Positions 32,060 through 42,430 of a DNA stretch of 64,000 nucleotides are shown here, piece after piece. The DNA is taken from assembly GCA_963575745.1 (NCBI GenBank), contig CAUYUJ010015835.1:142501-206500 (forward strand), given 5' to 3'. This stretch comes from Prorocentrum cordatum (Eukaryota > Sar > Dinophyceae > Prorocentrales > Prorocentraceae). Numbering within the stretch: position 1 is the stretch's first letter; each line of letters starts with the position of its first letter. The position numbers and the translations under genes were made by a program. The notes under the pieces are model-generated. The model searched no databases and was not told where the DNA came from. It saw only the letters and a program-made list of their open reading frames with translations.

Positions 32060-32480
32060 GACTATGAATGCGTGGGCGGGGAGCTATGATTCTTCATGTT
32101 GGCGAGGGCCAAGTAGCTGGTGGGTCGTTTGGCGCGCTGCCCACGCCCGTCCAGAGTTCTCCGTGATCTGGGTTGTATGCCCTCATAGTCGCGTTGATCA
32201 TCGTTGAGGGCAATTTCCTGACTGCCAGTGACAATTCGCCAGTGGTCAAAAACTCGCGCAAGCCCTCGCAGCAGATCATAAGGAGTAAAAGTACCATGGT
32301 GGACATTTTGGTGTTGGTGCTGGATAGGCTCAAGGCTCGCTCAGGCACTGTGGACTTTCGCTGGGCGAAATCTCACCCGACCCAGGTCCGAGCTGAGGCA
32401 ATGCAGGCGTAGAGTGCAGGGATAATCTGGGATCGAGCTGCCGACAGGCGCGCGAACGAAGCTGCCTTTCGAGGCCAGTT
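32060..32480 (+). pseudogene. LINE 2 RNase H domain
   Basis: Would remove element RNA after first-strand synthesis. In one frame: FGALPTPVQSSP, a stop, GLYALIVALIIVEGNFLTAS, then DNSPVVKNSRK, KSTMVDILVLVLDRL, DFRWAKSHPTQVRAEA, and after a TAG stop (about 32410) WDRAADRRANEAA. The order DN…V, WxKxHPT and ADRRANEAA is the RNase H signature in LINEs. The residue before LYAL, usually Glu, is Gly (GGG), so a catalytic acid seems lost. The two stops and this change indicate decay. Confidence 0.7.
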
Positions 32481-32654
32481 GTTCCCCAAAGTTGCAGCCT
32501 TCAAGACACAAGGTGGCGATTTACAGAAGAAAATTAGTTTGAGGCTGTTGACCATCCAGAGGGAGGTGTTCCTCACTTGTAAGCGTGATCCCTCGTCTCG
32601 GGAAGGCTTGAAAGTTGCACTCAAGAGGTCTGGAGTCTCCGCCAGGGGATGTCC

Positions 32655-33180
32655 GTAAGATGGGATTCTTGACCGCTCACCATGTTGCGATCGAGCGCGT
32701 TTCAGTGTTCAAGTGCGCGCATTGCCGCCTTTTCCTTCCCGAAGAAGGGCCAACTGAGTAAGTTCTGGCCGAAGCCTTGTTTCCCTCTGTCCTCGTTTGC
32801 CCAGGCCGATGGGGACCTGGGATCCAGTCGACGACCCGCGAGGACTGCTGCCCCAGGCGCCGCTGGCCATTGCGGATGTCCAGGAGCTGGGGACGGCAGC
32901 CGATCGTCCCCTCGATTCTGTTGCGCACGGTTCGCATGTATTAGCAGTGATAAGGGGAACGATGTATTGCAGCAGTTGTGGGGCTTACGATGTTGATAGC
33001 GCTCGTAAACTTGCCCAGGAATGTAAATTCCGACAGCTTGAAGAACCCAGTGAGCCCCCCACCGACCAAGGGAGGGAGGCCTTGCCTCGCCTCGTTCGTG
33101 GCTTCCCCCCAAGTCGGGCATGTCCTTTCCCGAAAGGGAGTGCATCGTCTCTTCGCGCCCAGGCTCGCTTTTGGTCACCG
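32655..33180 (+). pseudogene. LINE 2 C-terminal zinc-ribbon tail
   Basis: One frame at 32675-32760 gives HHVAIERVSVFKCAHCRLF (one CxxC). A second, at 32920-33110, gives HGSHVLAVIRGTMYCSSCGA, then SARKLAQECKFRQLEEP and REALPRLVRGFPPS. HxLxxxxGxxxCxxCG followed by a C-terminal basic C…R and a RLxxGxPP block is the usual end of these elements. The coding part therefore ends just before 33180, about 30 bp before the TCC array. Confidence 0.65.
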
Positions 33181-33207
33181 CGTTTTCGCCGAAACCGAAA
33201 CCGAATT

Positions 33208-33340
33208 GCTCCTCCTCCTCCTCCTCCTCCTCCTCCTCCTCCTCCTCCTCCTCCTCCTCCTCCTCCTCCTCCTCCTCCTCCTCCTCCTCCTCTTCCTCCT
33301 CCTCATCCTCTTCCTCCTCCTCATCATCATATTCCTCCTC
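33208..33340 (+). repeat. (TCC)n array at LINE 2 3' end
   Basis: A TCC array beginning about 30 bp after the LINE 2 tail, with TCTTCC and TCATCC variants at its end. The LINE 3 end meets a TCC array in the same orientation (60346). Confidence 0.95.
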
Positions 33341-34622
33341 CTCCTTTCCGCCTCCTTTCTCCCGTTTCTGCTCCTCTTTCTTGCTCGAGGGCCTGCTCAT
33401 TCGTCCTGCTCTTATCCATCCGCTCCTCCGCCCGATGGAGCGCAGGGGCAGCAGGTGCCTGGGCTGACGTTCGCGCCGGCCTCGCGGGCTGGGTGCGCGC
33501 GGCAGGCGCTTCGGCGAAGGGTGGGGGGGGCGTTCCTTCCTTTTGCTTCGGTCCTTCAGGAGGTTACAGGGGCGAGGTGTCTCCTGCTCTACCTCCCTCT
33601 CCCCTTCCTCCTCCTCCTCCTCCTCCTCCTCCTCTTCCTCCTCCTCCTCCTCCTTCTCCTCCTCCTTCTCTTCCTCATCCTTCTCCTCCTCCTCCTTCTC
33701 CTCCTCCCCCTCCTCCTCATCCTCTCCTCCTCCTCCCACTCCTGGTCCTGCTCCTCATGGTCCTCCCTGCTCCTCCTTATCCGTGGAAGTTGCATACCAG
33801 CGCCCAGGAACATGCACGGTTGCAGCACGTTCCTCTTCAGCCAGATTGCCCGTCGCATGCGCGGTCGGTGTTTCTTATTGATGGTTTGTGTGAACGTCGG
33901 TGTGTTTGTCGAGGGAAAGTGGAGAATAGAGGAGGGTGGAAGGTTGGTGGGACAGAGGGAAGAGGAGGAATAACACCGTCTCGGTTCCTCCTTGTCCTCT
34001 TCATCTTTCTGCCCTCGCCCATAAAGTTGATCCTTCTCGATGCGAATGATGGTATCCCCTTCTGTTACGCCTCGTCCTCCTCGTCCCTCTGCCACTACCA
34101 CTTCTACGATTACTCTTCCTGGCCACCCTCCTCACCCTCCTGCTCCTCATCCTCCTCGCCATCTGCATCCCATTCCGTATAATCCTCCTGATATTGATCT
34201 TGGTCCTTGTGGTCGTCGTCTTCCACCTAGTGTGATGTATTATGCTCCTCTCGCTATGTTTCTATCTGCATGGCAACAGATGCCAGTTGATATCGTGTTG
34301 CATGTTGTTCTGGCGCCAGTTGTTCATTCACACCGATATTGGAATGAACATTCGGTTTGGTTGAGCGGTTGCAGGAGTTGCATTCGTTGGATGTGCCAAG
34401 TTTTTTGTGTGCCTTGGTGGTGCTGACCCCGAGGTCTGCATGACGATGGGAGTCGGAAGTTTCAAGAAGCTTGCAAAACATGGCGATTGGTCTCGCCGTC
34501 GCGCTGAGCTCAAATCGAATAGTGCAGGCTCACATTGCACGTTTCATTGGTTCGGAACACTTGTTAAGCCCATAAATGCCGAAATCCTGCCCCCTGAGCT
34601 ACGACGATCCTTCTTGATTGTA
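33341..34622. other. No gene; TCC array and pyrimidine-rich sequence
   Basis: A second TCC/TTCTCC array covers about 33605-33760, and CTCCTCxT-rich sequence covers 34060-34190. From 34200 to 34620 the composition is more balanced, but I recognise no coding motif. Confidence 0.55.
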
Positions 34623-36860
34623 TTCGCAGGTGATCCTCCGCAAATACTTCCACGTACTCGCGCTGATCATATCGAAGACGCCTACGGCGAATCACCGCCG
34701 CCCCGTGCCTTTTTGGAAGTGCCTATGTGGCCGAACTTTGAGGCCAGACCTGCCAACCTATCGGACCATGTGTTCCCCGAATCGGTTTGGAAAGTCTTCG
34801 GGGAACACGTGGGCATCTTGAAGGTCATCTTGGCCGTCTGGAGGCCATTTTGACCCTTTCGGGTCTTCGCGGAGGACATCTTGGAGGGCTCTTGGGCCGT
34901 CTTGGAGGCCATCTTGAGCGTCTTGGAGGCCTCTTCGGCCGTCTTGGGGGCCTCTTGGGCGATCATTGGGGCATTTGGGCAGTCTCGGGCCGTCGGAAGG
35001 CCGAAAAGAAGCAAATGCCACAATCCTTCATAAACCCATGGGAAATAAATGATGTTGGCCTTTTCGGGCCTTCCTGGAGGCCCTCTTGGAGGACTCTTGG
35101 GCCGTCTTGGGCCATCATAGTGCCATCTTCGGCCGTCTTTGTGGGCCCCTGGCCCGTCCGACGCCGTCGGAAGCCGTTTGGGGGGCCTCTTATGGGCCGA
35201 CTTGGGGCCCTCTTGGAATGCTCCAGGGCCGTCTTGGAGGCCATCTTGGGCGTCTGAAAAGCCTTCTGGGTCGTCTTGGGGGCCGTCTTGGGAGCCTCTT
35301 GGGCCGTTCTGGGGGTCATCTTGGAGGCCTCTTGGGCAATCTTTGGGCCATTTTTGGGGGCTCTTGGGCCGTATCGGGCCGTTGGAAGGCCGCAGCGAAG
35401 CAAATGTCAAAATCCTTCAAAAACCTAGCGACGATAAGTGTTTTTGGCCTTTCTCTGGCCTTCCTGGAGGCCCTCTTGAAGGCTTCTTGGGCCGTCTTCG
35501 GCCAGCTTCGAGCCAACTTCGGCCATCTTGGTGGGCTCCTGGCCCGTCTGACGCCGTCGGAAGCCGTTTGGGGGGCCTTTCTGGGCCGACTTGGGGCCCT
35601 CTTGGTGTGCTCCAGGGCCGTCTTAGAGGCCATCGTGGGCGTCTTGGAGGCCTCTTGGGTCGTCTTTGTGCCCTCTTGGGGCCGTCTTGGGGGCGTCTTG
35701 GGCAGTCCTGAGGCCATCTTGGAGGCCTCTGCTGTGGGGGCGATCTTGGGGGCCTCTTGGGCCGTCTTGGGTCGTCGGAAAGCCGAGAAGAAGCGAATGC
35801 CAAAATCCTTCAAAAACCGAAGGAACATCTATGATTTTGGCCTCTTCGGGCCCTTCTGGAGGACCTCTTTCTTGGAGACCTCTTCGGCCGTCTTGGAGGC
35901 CTCTGGGGAGCCTCTTGGGCCGTCTTGGACTCTCTTGGGTCGTCTTGGAGGCCGTCTTGGACCATCTTGGGCGAACTTGGAGGCCATATTGGACCATCTT
36001 GGAGGCCATCTTGGGCCAACGTGGCCATCTTGGCGCCATCTTGAGCCGTCTTGGAGGAAAAATTGTGCAATTGAGGTCCCTCCCCGGACCCCGGCGGGAC
36101 GGGCCGAAGCCCCACCGGGAGTTCTTTCGGAAAAAAAGCAAAACCAAAACCGAGAGGGTCTAGCACGCCAGGCACCCATGCGATGAATGACAGGGGGCGG
36201 CGGATCGAAGACGCCTACGGCGAATCACCGCCGCCCCGTGCCTTTTTGGAAGTGCCTATGTGGCCGAACGTTGAGGCCAGACCTGCCAACCTATCGGACC
36301 ATGTGTTCCCCGAATCGGTTTAGAAAGCCTTCAGGGAACACGTGGGCATCTTGAAGGTCATCTTGGCCGTCTGGAGGCCGTTTTGACCCTTTCGGGCCTT
36401 CTGGGAGGACGTCTTGGAGGGCTCTTGGGCCGTCTTGGAGGCCATCTTGAGCGTCTTGGAGACCTCTTGGGCCGTCTTGGGGGCCTCTTGGGGCCGTGTC
36501 TTGGGCCTATTGGGCGATCTTCGGGGGCACTTGGGCCGTCTCGGGCAGTCGGAAGGCAGAAAAAAAGTAAATGATGCCACAATCCTTCATAAACCCATGG
36601 GAAATCAATGACTTTGGCCATTTCGGGCCTTCCTGGAGGCCCTCTTGGAGGCTTTTGGGCCGTTTGGGGGCGATCTTGGGCGCCTCCTGGGCCGTCGTGG
36701 ACGCTTTAAGACCGACAAGGCAGCAATGCGAAAATAGTACAATAAATAAAAATGAAAAACATATATGTTGACGATGTTGGCCATTTAGGTCGCCCTCCAG
36801 GGCGTCTAAGACGGCCCTTGAGGACTCCAGGACGGTCCTTGCTGCCATCTGAAACCGTGG
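34623..36860 (+). repeat. Higher-order minisatellite (CTTGGxGGCC family)
   Basis: Head TTCGCAGGTGATCCTCCGCA and CGCGCTGATCATA (34623-34670), shared with 46584-46640. Body: short units such as CTCTTGGGCCGTCTTGGAGG in long tandem. A non-satellite spacer (GCxAATGxCAxAATCCTTCA then AAAACC) recurs at about 35012, 35402, 35796 and 36571, so larger units of about 390 bp repeat. The block 34671-35095 is duplicated with only scattered differences at 36203-36655. Units in multiples of three keep frames open (Gly/Leu-rich on plus, Pro/Gln/Asp-rich on minus, up to 366 residues), but I see no gene. Confidence 0.9.
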
Positions 36861-37435
36861 TGGACATGCATGTCCCGAGCAACTCGCGCGGGGACCCTCC
36901 AACAGCGCGCGAGAGCGCCTCGAACTCCAGGCTGTGGGACCCTTCAGGCCCATTTACAGAATTCAACACCTAGAACTCGAAGGGACCTGAGGACATCCCA
37001 ACTCGTGCCTCGGGGCACCGTGGCGGATTCGTGCCCACCATCCTGGTCAACATCCGCTTCATGGCTCTGGCGTTTGCCGTGGGCATCGCAGTGCTCGTGG
37101 TGCTAGAGGCTCCGAGCCAGCGCCTGCCCGCCCGTGGATCGGGTGCCCCGCCGTGCCGGCACTGCGCACGTCGCCGCGCCGTTTGTTCCGACGCGCTGCC
37201 CTTGCGCCTCGGGGAGGGCGCCTCGGCCACCAGGGCAGACGCCGCCTCGGGCGCGGCGGGCTCGCCGTGGGGCCTGCCGCGTGGCGGCCGCGTCTGCCTG
37301 GGGTGCGGGACGCGGGGCTCGCCGTGGGCCTGCCGTGGTGTCGGCGTCGCCCACCTGGGCGCGGTCGGGCCAGACGGCGCGGCGACACACATGATGCGTG
37401 TGCGAACGTCTGTGCCCAGCATGCGCACGTGTGTA
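36861..37435. other. No gene seen
   Basis: GC-rich sequence with overlapping open frames on both strands; none recognised. Confidence 0.5.
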
Positions 37436-37642
37436 CCTTGTTCCTCTTCCTACTCCTCCTCCTCCCCCTCTTCCTCCTCCTCCCCCTCCTCCTCCTCCTC
37501 CTCCTCCTCCTCCTCCTCCTCCTCCTCCTCCACCTCCTCTCTCCTCCTCCCCCTCCTCCTTCTCCTCCTCCTCCTCCTCCTCCCCCTCCTCCTTCTCCTC
37601 CTCCTCCTCCTCCTCCTCCTCCTCCTCCTCCTCCTCCTCCTA
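37436..37642 (+). repeat. (TCC)n array
   Basis: A TCC-rich array of about 200 bp with CCCCTCC interruptions; its purest part is 37582-37640. Confidence 0.95.
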
Positions 37643-37866
37643 GCGGGTGCAAGAGGCGGCCACATGCGCCGGTCGGGCCAGAGGCGGGGCGCTCCGAGGC
37701 AGACGAGGGCACGGAGGGAGAGGATGAGAGGGCCGAGGGCCGAGGCGAGGGGGAGGAAGAGCCGCTCAGGCCGTGCAGAGACCATCGCGGAGCGCACGCG
37801 CGCGTACACTGAGGGGCACGGGAACGCTAAGCCGGCTATCTAAGCGTCTCCAACAACCGGGGAGAG

Positions 37867-38290
37867 ACGCGAAGAGTGCGAAAAGTAGAAAAGTGCGAGA
37901 AGTAGAAAAGTGCAACAAGTGCGAAAAATGTGAAAAGTAGACAAGTCAAAGAGCGCGAAAAGTGCGAAAAGTTCGAAACGTGCGAAAAGTGCGAAAAGTA
38001 GAAACGTGCGAAAAGTGCGAAAAGCACGACAGATGCGAAAAGTTAGAAAAGTGCGAAAAGTTGGAAAAGTACGAAAAGTGCGAAAATGATGAAGAGTAGA
38101 GCATTGCGAAACAAACGCGAAACGTAGAAAATTAGAAAAGTGCGATGGGTAGAATAAGCCCGAAACGTTGCGAGAAGTCAGAAAGTATAACAGTGCGAAA
38201 AGCGCGAAACGTAGAGCAAGACACGCGCGGGGAAGGGCGAACCTCTTAACAACGCGAAGCGCGAGAAATAGGACAAACGCGAAACGCCCG
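37867..38290 (+). repeat. Nonamer array GCGAAAAGT
   Basis: About 420 bp of degenerate tandem 9-bp units GCGAAAAGT with interspersed 8-bp units (AGAAAAGT). The right third is more diverged. The same family lies inverted at 45943-46068. The regular A-tracts give a marked local AT rise. Confidence 0.9.
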
Positions 38291-38709
38291 AATGTTCCAA
38301 CAGTTTCTTAAAAGAAGCGCGTGGGAGCGGCAGGAGGGGCAAGATGATGAGGTGGCCGTTTCCCACTTTTCTGCTTTCCCCGCTTCTAATATTGTTGTTG
38401 CTTTTCGCGCTTCTCTTCTTCGCCCGCTTTTTAATGATGGTGCGCAATTGCTGTCGTCATCAGCATCATCATCATCATCGTAATCTTCACAATCACAATC
38501 AGCATTACTTCATCACTCATCGCGCCGTGACCAGCACCATCGCTCGCTTACCACTGTGCCATGACCATCGCCTCCATCACCCTCGTCACCATCATCACCG
38601 TCATCGACAGCATCGGATTCAGCATCGCCGCCACCACACCACACACACACACACACACTCACCCACTCATTCGCTCACACACGCGCACTCATCTCGGGGA
38701 GGTCTCGAG
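38291..38709. repeat. CAT/CAC/CA repeats
   Basis: After 38340-38440 (no motif), irregular CATCATCA, CACCATCG and ACACACAC repeats cover about 38446-38690, ending in a (CA)n run at 38639-38660. Confidence 0.75.
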
Positions 38710-38714
38710 CGAGA

Positions 38715-38975
38715 GCTTCGTCTGTGAGTAAATCGCGAGGATGTATCAAGCGGAAGCTCCTCCTTATGACGTCCCCGCCTCATGCTTTTAATCAGTGCGG
38801 GTCAGCCGATTTGGGCTCCTCGGGCCTGAATGCGGGAGCCCCGTCTGTGAGTGCATCGTGACGAAGTCTCCGGGAGCTCCTCCCTATGGGGTCCCCGCCT
38901 TATATTTTTTCCACGCGCAGGTCATCCGACCCTTGCAACCGTTGTCATTTCTGGGTTCCTCGGGCTTGAATCGAG
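38715..38975 (+). repeat. ~122-bp tandem repeat, two units
   Basis: Units starting TCTGTGAGTAAATCG (about 38719) and TCTGTGAGTGCATCG (about 38841) both contain GGAGCTCCTCC, TATGxxGTCCCCGCC, TTTT and GGTCAxCCGA. A partial third unit has GGxTCCTCGGGCxTGAAT at about 38953. The first copy of that word is at 38815. Confidence 0.8.
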
Positions 38976-39084
38976 AACCCCCTTCTCCTCTCCCCGAACT
39001 CCGACCTCCTGTTGGTAATATGACCAACGGCTTGCTCTGGCTTCATCGGCGAGCGGCGTCTGAACGGCTTGCTCCGCGCACTTG

Positions 39085-39480
39085 AAGAGACGGAAGAAAA
39101 GGAGGATGATAAGGAGGAGGAGGACAACGAGGACAAGGACGAGGACGACGAGGACGAGGACGAGGCGAGAGGAGGAGCAGAGAGGAGGAGGAGGAGGAAG
39201 AAGAGGAGGAGGGCTAGGAGGTGGAAGCGGTGGAGAAGGAAGGAAGGAGGAGGAGGAGGACGAGGGGGACGACGACGAGGAGGGGGATGAGGAGGGGGGC
39301 GAGAAGGAGGAGGAGGAGGAGGAGGAGGAGGAGGAGGAGGAGGAAGGGGACGAGGAGAAGGAGGAGGACGAGGATGAATAGAAGGGCTTGGAGGATGACA
39401 AGGATCAGGAGGACGAGGGGGAGGGCGACGAGGACGCAGGAGGAGGAGGAGGAGGAGGAGGAAGAGGCAGGAGAGGGAAG
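39085..39480 (+). repeat. GGA/GAC purine array
   Basis: Purine-rich triplet array, mostly GGA with GACGAG words. Its last part, from about 39270, is duplicated at about 41660-41868, including the spacer AAGGGCTTGGAGGATGACAA. Confidence 0.9.
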
Positions 39481-39989
39481 GGAGGAGGATTTGTTTGGAT
39501 TGCGAGCGTGATTAACCACTGGGGCTGATACGAGAGTGCGGCACTCAACTAGATGCAGACGCTGGCTGTGGCAACTGGGAACGATACAACAGTGCATACA
39601 TGCAGCACGGGCGCCAAGATTTGGTGAATCTCCCCGCCCTCGTCCTGTCCCCACATACCCCCAGATTGGACGGAATTGCACGGGGTTGACCAGTACGGCG
39701 GTGACCAGCGCCACCACGACCACCGCCGCGGCGACCGCCGCCAGCGCCACGACCAGGACAAGGGCCAGACTACTGCCCTGAGGCCGCCACCAGCACGACC
39801 ACCGCTGCCACGACCACGACCACCTCGACTCGACTTGCCCCCCTCCTCCCTCGGCCCCTGCCCCCGCCCCCGCGACGTCGACGTCCACCACGACTTCTGC
39901 GGCCACCTCATCCGCCCCCCGTTCCCCTTTCGCCTCTGCCTCCTCTCCTTCTCCTTGTGCCTGGCCGCCCCTGCAACAGTGCTCCTCCC

Positions 39990-40163
39990 CTCCTCCTCCT
40001 CCTCCTCCTCCTCCTCCTCCTCCTCCTCCTCCTCCTCCTCCTCCTCCTCCTCCTCCTCCTCCTCCTCCTCCTCCTCCTCCTCCTCCTCCTCCTCCTCCTC
40101 ATCCTCCTCCTCCTCCTCCTCCTCCTCCTCCTCCTCCTCCTCCTCCTCCTCCTCCTCCTCCTC
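39990..40163 (+). repeat. (TCC)n array in segment A, copy 1
   Basis: A nearly pure TCC array of about 170 bp with one TCATCC variant. In copy 2 (41322-41485) the array is shorter and carries an inserted CATCCT run, so the arrays changed after duplication. Confidence 0.97.
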
Positions 40164-41321
40164 CCCTGGAATTCAAGCGGCCTGCGGGCGCCGACGCCAG
40201 AGTTCGCGGCCCCAAGGGCGGACCGATCCTTCTGGCTGCTCCTGGGGCCCCTTGGGGCGCCGGTCCTCCCTGGAGGGGGGGAGCCCCAGGAGGATTTGTT
40301 TGGATTGCGAGCGTGATTAACCACTGGGGCTGATACGAGAGTGCGGCACTCAACTAGATGCAGACGCTGGCTGTGGCAACTGGGAACGATACAAAAGTGC
40401 GTACATGCAGCACGGGCGCCAAGATTTGGTGAATCTCCCCGCCCTCGTCCTGTCCCCACATACCCCCAGATTGGACGGAATTGCACGGGGTTGGCACGAC
40501 TAGTGGCCAGCTCGACGTAGCTCTCACTCTGCACCGGAAGGGAACGCTAAGGGGCAAAACCGAGGGGAAGTATGATAGGATCCGAGAGGAGAGAGTAAGA
40601 CTGGGACGCAGATCCGAAACTTCCAGCTCGGTAGGAGGGCAGACCGAGGGGGAGAGTCGCGAGTAGGCTGCCTGACCACTCCAACCCGACAAAGCTCCTA
40701 TAAGGCGTTGCCGCACAAGGAACGTACAACAACAGTTCGTCTTCCTGAGAGGGGAAGGAAGAAGGAGGGCACGGGAGGGCAGAAACATGAGTAGGGAAAA
40801 GGCAGGAGGAGGCTGATCAAAGTGGGCAGCAGGTGAGATGGCCTGCGAAGGAGCCAGCTTCGTCCGCAGCTACGGAGCCGGTTTAGACGACGCCGACCGC
40901 TCCGAGCTGCTGAGCGGCCTCTGGCGGCAGATCAGCAGGACCCTCCAAAGGGGGAATGCTGAGATGCTGCTGAGCGCCCTCGGGCGCTAAACCAGTACGG
41001 CGGCGACCAGCGCCACCACGACCACCGCCGCGGCGACCGCCGCCAGCGCCACGACCAGGACAAGGGCCAGACTACTGCCCTGAGGCCGCCACCAGCACGA
41101 CCACCGCTGCCACGACCACCTCGACTACGACAAGGGCCTCACGACGACGACCGCCCCTGCCCCTCCCTCGGCCCCTGCCCCCGCCCCCGCGACGTCGACG
41201 TCCACCACGACTTCTGCGGCCACCTCATCCGCCCCCCGTTCCCCTTCGCCTCTGTTCTCCCTTTCGCCTCTGCCTCCTCTCCTTCTCCTTGTGCCTGGCC
41301 GCCCCTGCAACAGTGCCCCCC

Positions 41322-41870
41322 TCCTCCTCCTCCTCCTCCTCCTCCTCCTCCTCCTCCTCCTCCTCCTCCTCCTCCCTCATCCTCCTCATCCTCATCCTCA
41401 TCCTCATCCTCATCCTCATCCTCATCCATCCTCCTCCTCCTCCTCCTCCTCCTCCTCCTCCTCCTCCTCCTCCTCCTCCTCCACCCCCCCTGGAATTCAA
41501 GCGGCCTGCGGGCGCCGACGCCAGAGTTCGCGGCCCCAAGGGCGGACCGATCCTTCCGGCTGCTCCTGGGGCCCCTTGGGGTGCCGGTCCTCCCTGGAGG
41601 GGGGGGGCCCCAGGGGCCGAGGCGCGGGAGGAGGAGGAGGAGGAGGAGGAGGAGGAGGGGGACAACGAGGAGGAGGGGGATGAGGAGGGGGGCGAGAAGG
41701 AGGAGGAGGAGGAGGAGGAGGAGGAAGGGGACGAGGAGAAGGAGGAGGACGAGGATGAATAGAAGGGCTTGGAGGATGACAAGGACCAGGAGGACGAGGG
41801 GGAGGGCGACGAGGACGCGGGAGGAGGAGGAGGAGGAGGAAGAGGCAGGAGAGGGAAGGGAGGAGGATTT
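41322..41870 (+). repeat. TCC, CATCCT and GGA arrays in copy 2
   Basis: TCC (41322-41374), then (CATCCT)n (about 41376-41430), then TCC (41430-41483), then a unique spacer, then GGA (about 41630-41735 and 41818-41840). The TCC and GGA arrays face each other across about 150 bp, giving another imperfect inverted repeat. Confidence 0.9.
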
Positions 41871-42430
41871 GTTTGGATTGCGAGCGTGATTAACCACTGG
41901 GGCTGATACGAGAGTGCGGCACTCAACTAGATGCAGACGCTGGCTGTGGCAACTGGGAACGATACAAAAGTGCGTACATGCAGCACGGGCGCCAAGATTT
42001 GGTGAATCTCCCCGCCCTCGTCCTGTCCCCACATACCCCCAGATTGGACGGAATTGCACGGGGTTGGCACGACTAGTGGCCAGCTCGACGTAGCTCTCAT
42101 TCTGCACCGGAAGGGAACGCTAAGGGGCAAAACCGAGGGGAAGTATGATAGGATCCGAGAGGAGAGAGTAATGCTGGGACGCAGATCCAAAACTTCCAGC
42201 TCGGTAGGAGGGCAGACCGAGGGGGAGAGTCGCGAGTAGGCTGTCTGACCACTCCAACCCGACAAAGCTCCTATAAGGCGTTGCCGCACAAGGAACGCAC
42301 AACAACAATTCGTTATCCTGAGAGGGGAAGGAAGAAGGAGGGCACGGGAGGGCAGAAACAGGAGTAGGGAAAAGGCAAGAGGAGGCTGATCAAAGTGGGC
42401 AGCAGGTGAGATGGCCTGCGAAGGGCCGAA

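Larger units (their letters stand above)
26312..33190 (+). mobile_element. LINE 2, decayed non-LTR retrotransposon
   Basis: Plus-strand element of about 6.9 kb including about 1.5 kb of inserted DNA. Order: possible ORF1 remnant, endonuclease N-terminal half, insertion (27013-28500), endonuclease C-terminal half, reverse transcriptase, zinc knuckle, RNase H and C-terminal zinc ribbon. The order and the presence of RNase H match I/R1-like LINE groups as found in dinoflagellates. It ends against the TCC array at 33208. Frames shift in most parts, so it is dead. The start at 26312 is only a guess from the open frame that leads into the endonuclease. Confidence 0.8.
39486..42430 (+). repeat. Segmental duplication block
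   Basis: Segment B (GGATTTGTTTGGATTGCGAG onward, about 205 bp) occurs at 39486, 40291 and 41862. Segment A (CCAGTACGGCGGxGACCAGC onward, containing a TCC array and the CTGGAATTCAAGCGGCC block) occurs at 39693-40290 and 40990-41600. Segment C (GGCACGACTAGTGGCCAGCT onward, about 345 bp) occurs at 40495-40840 and 42066-42410. Two B copies are exactly 1571 bp apart, and few differences separate copies, so the duplication is recent. A diverged relic of B/C follows at 42545-42700. No coding frame is credible. Confidence 0.95.

Noticed and set aside
37867-38290. Nonamer array as intrinsically bent DNA with phased A-tracts
   Set aside because: The step is 8-9 bp rather than about 10.5 bp, so the A-tracts drift out of phase and strong static curvature is not expected.
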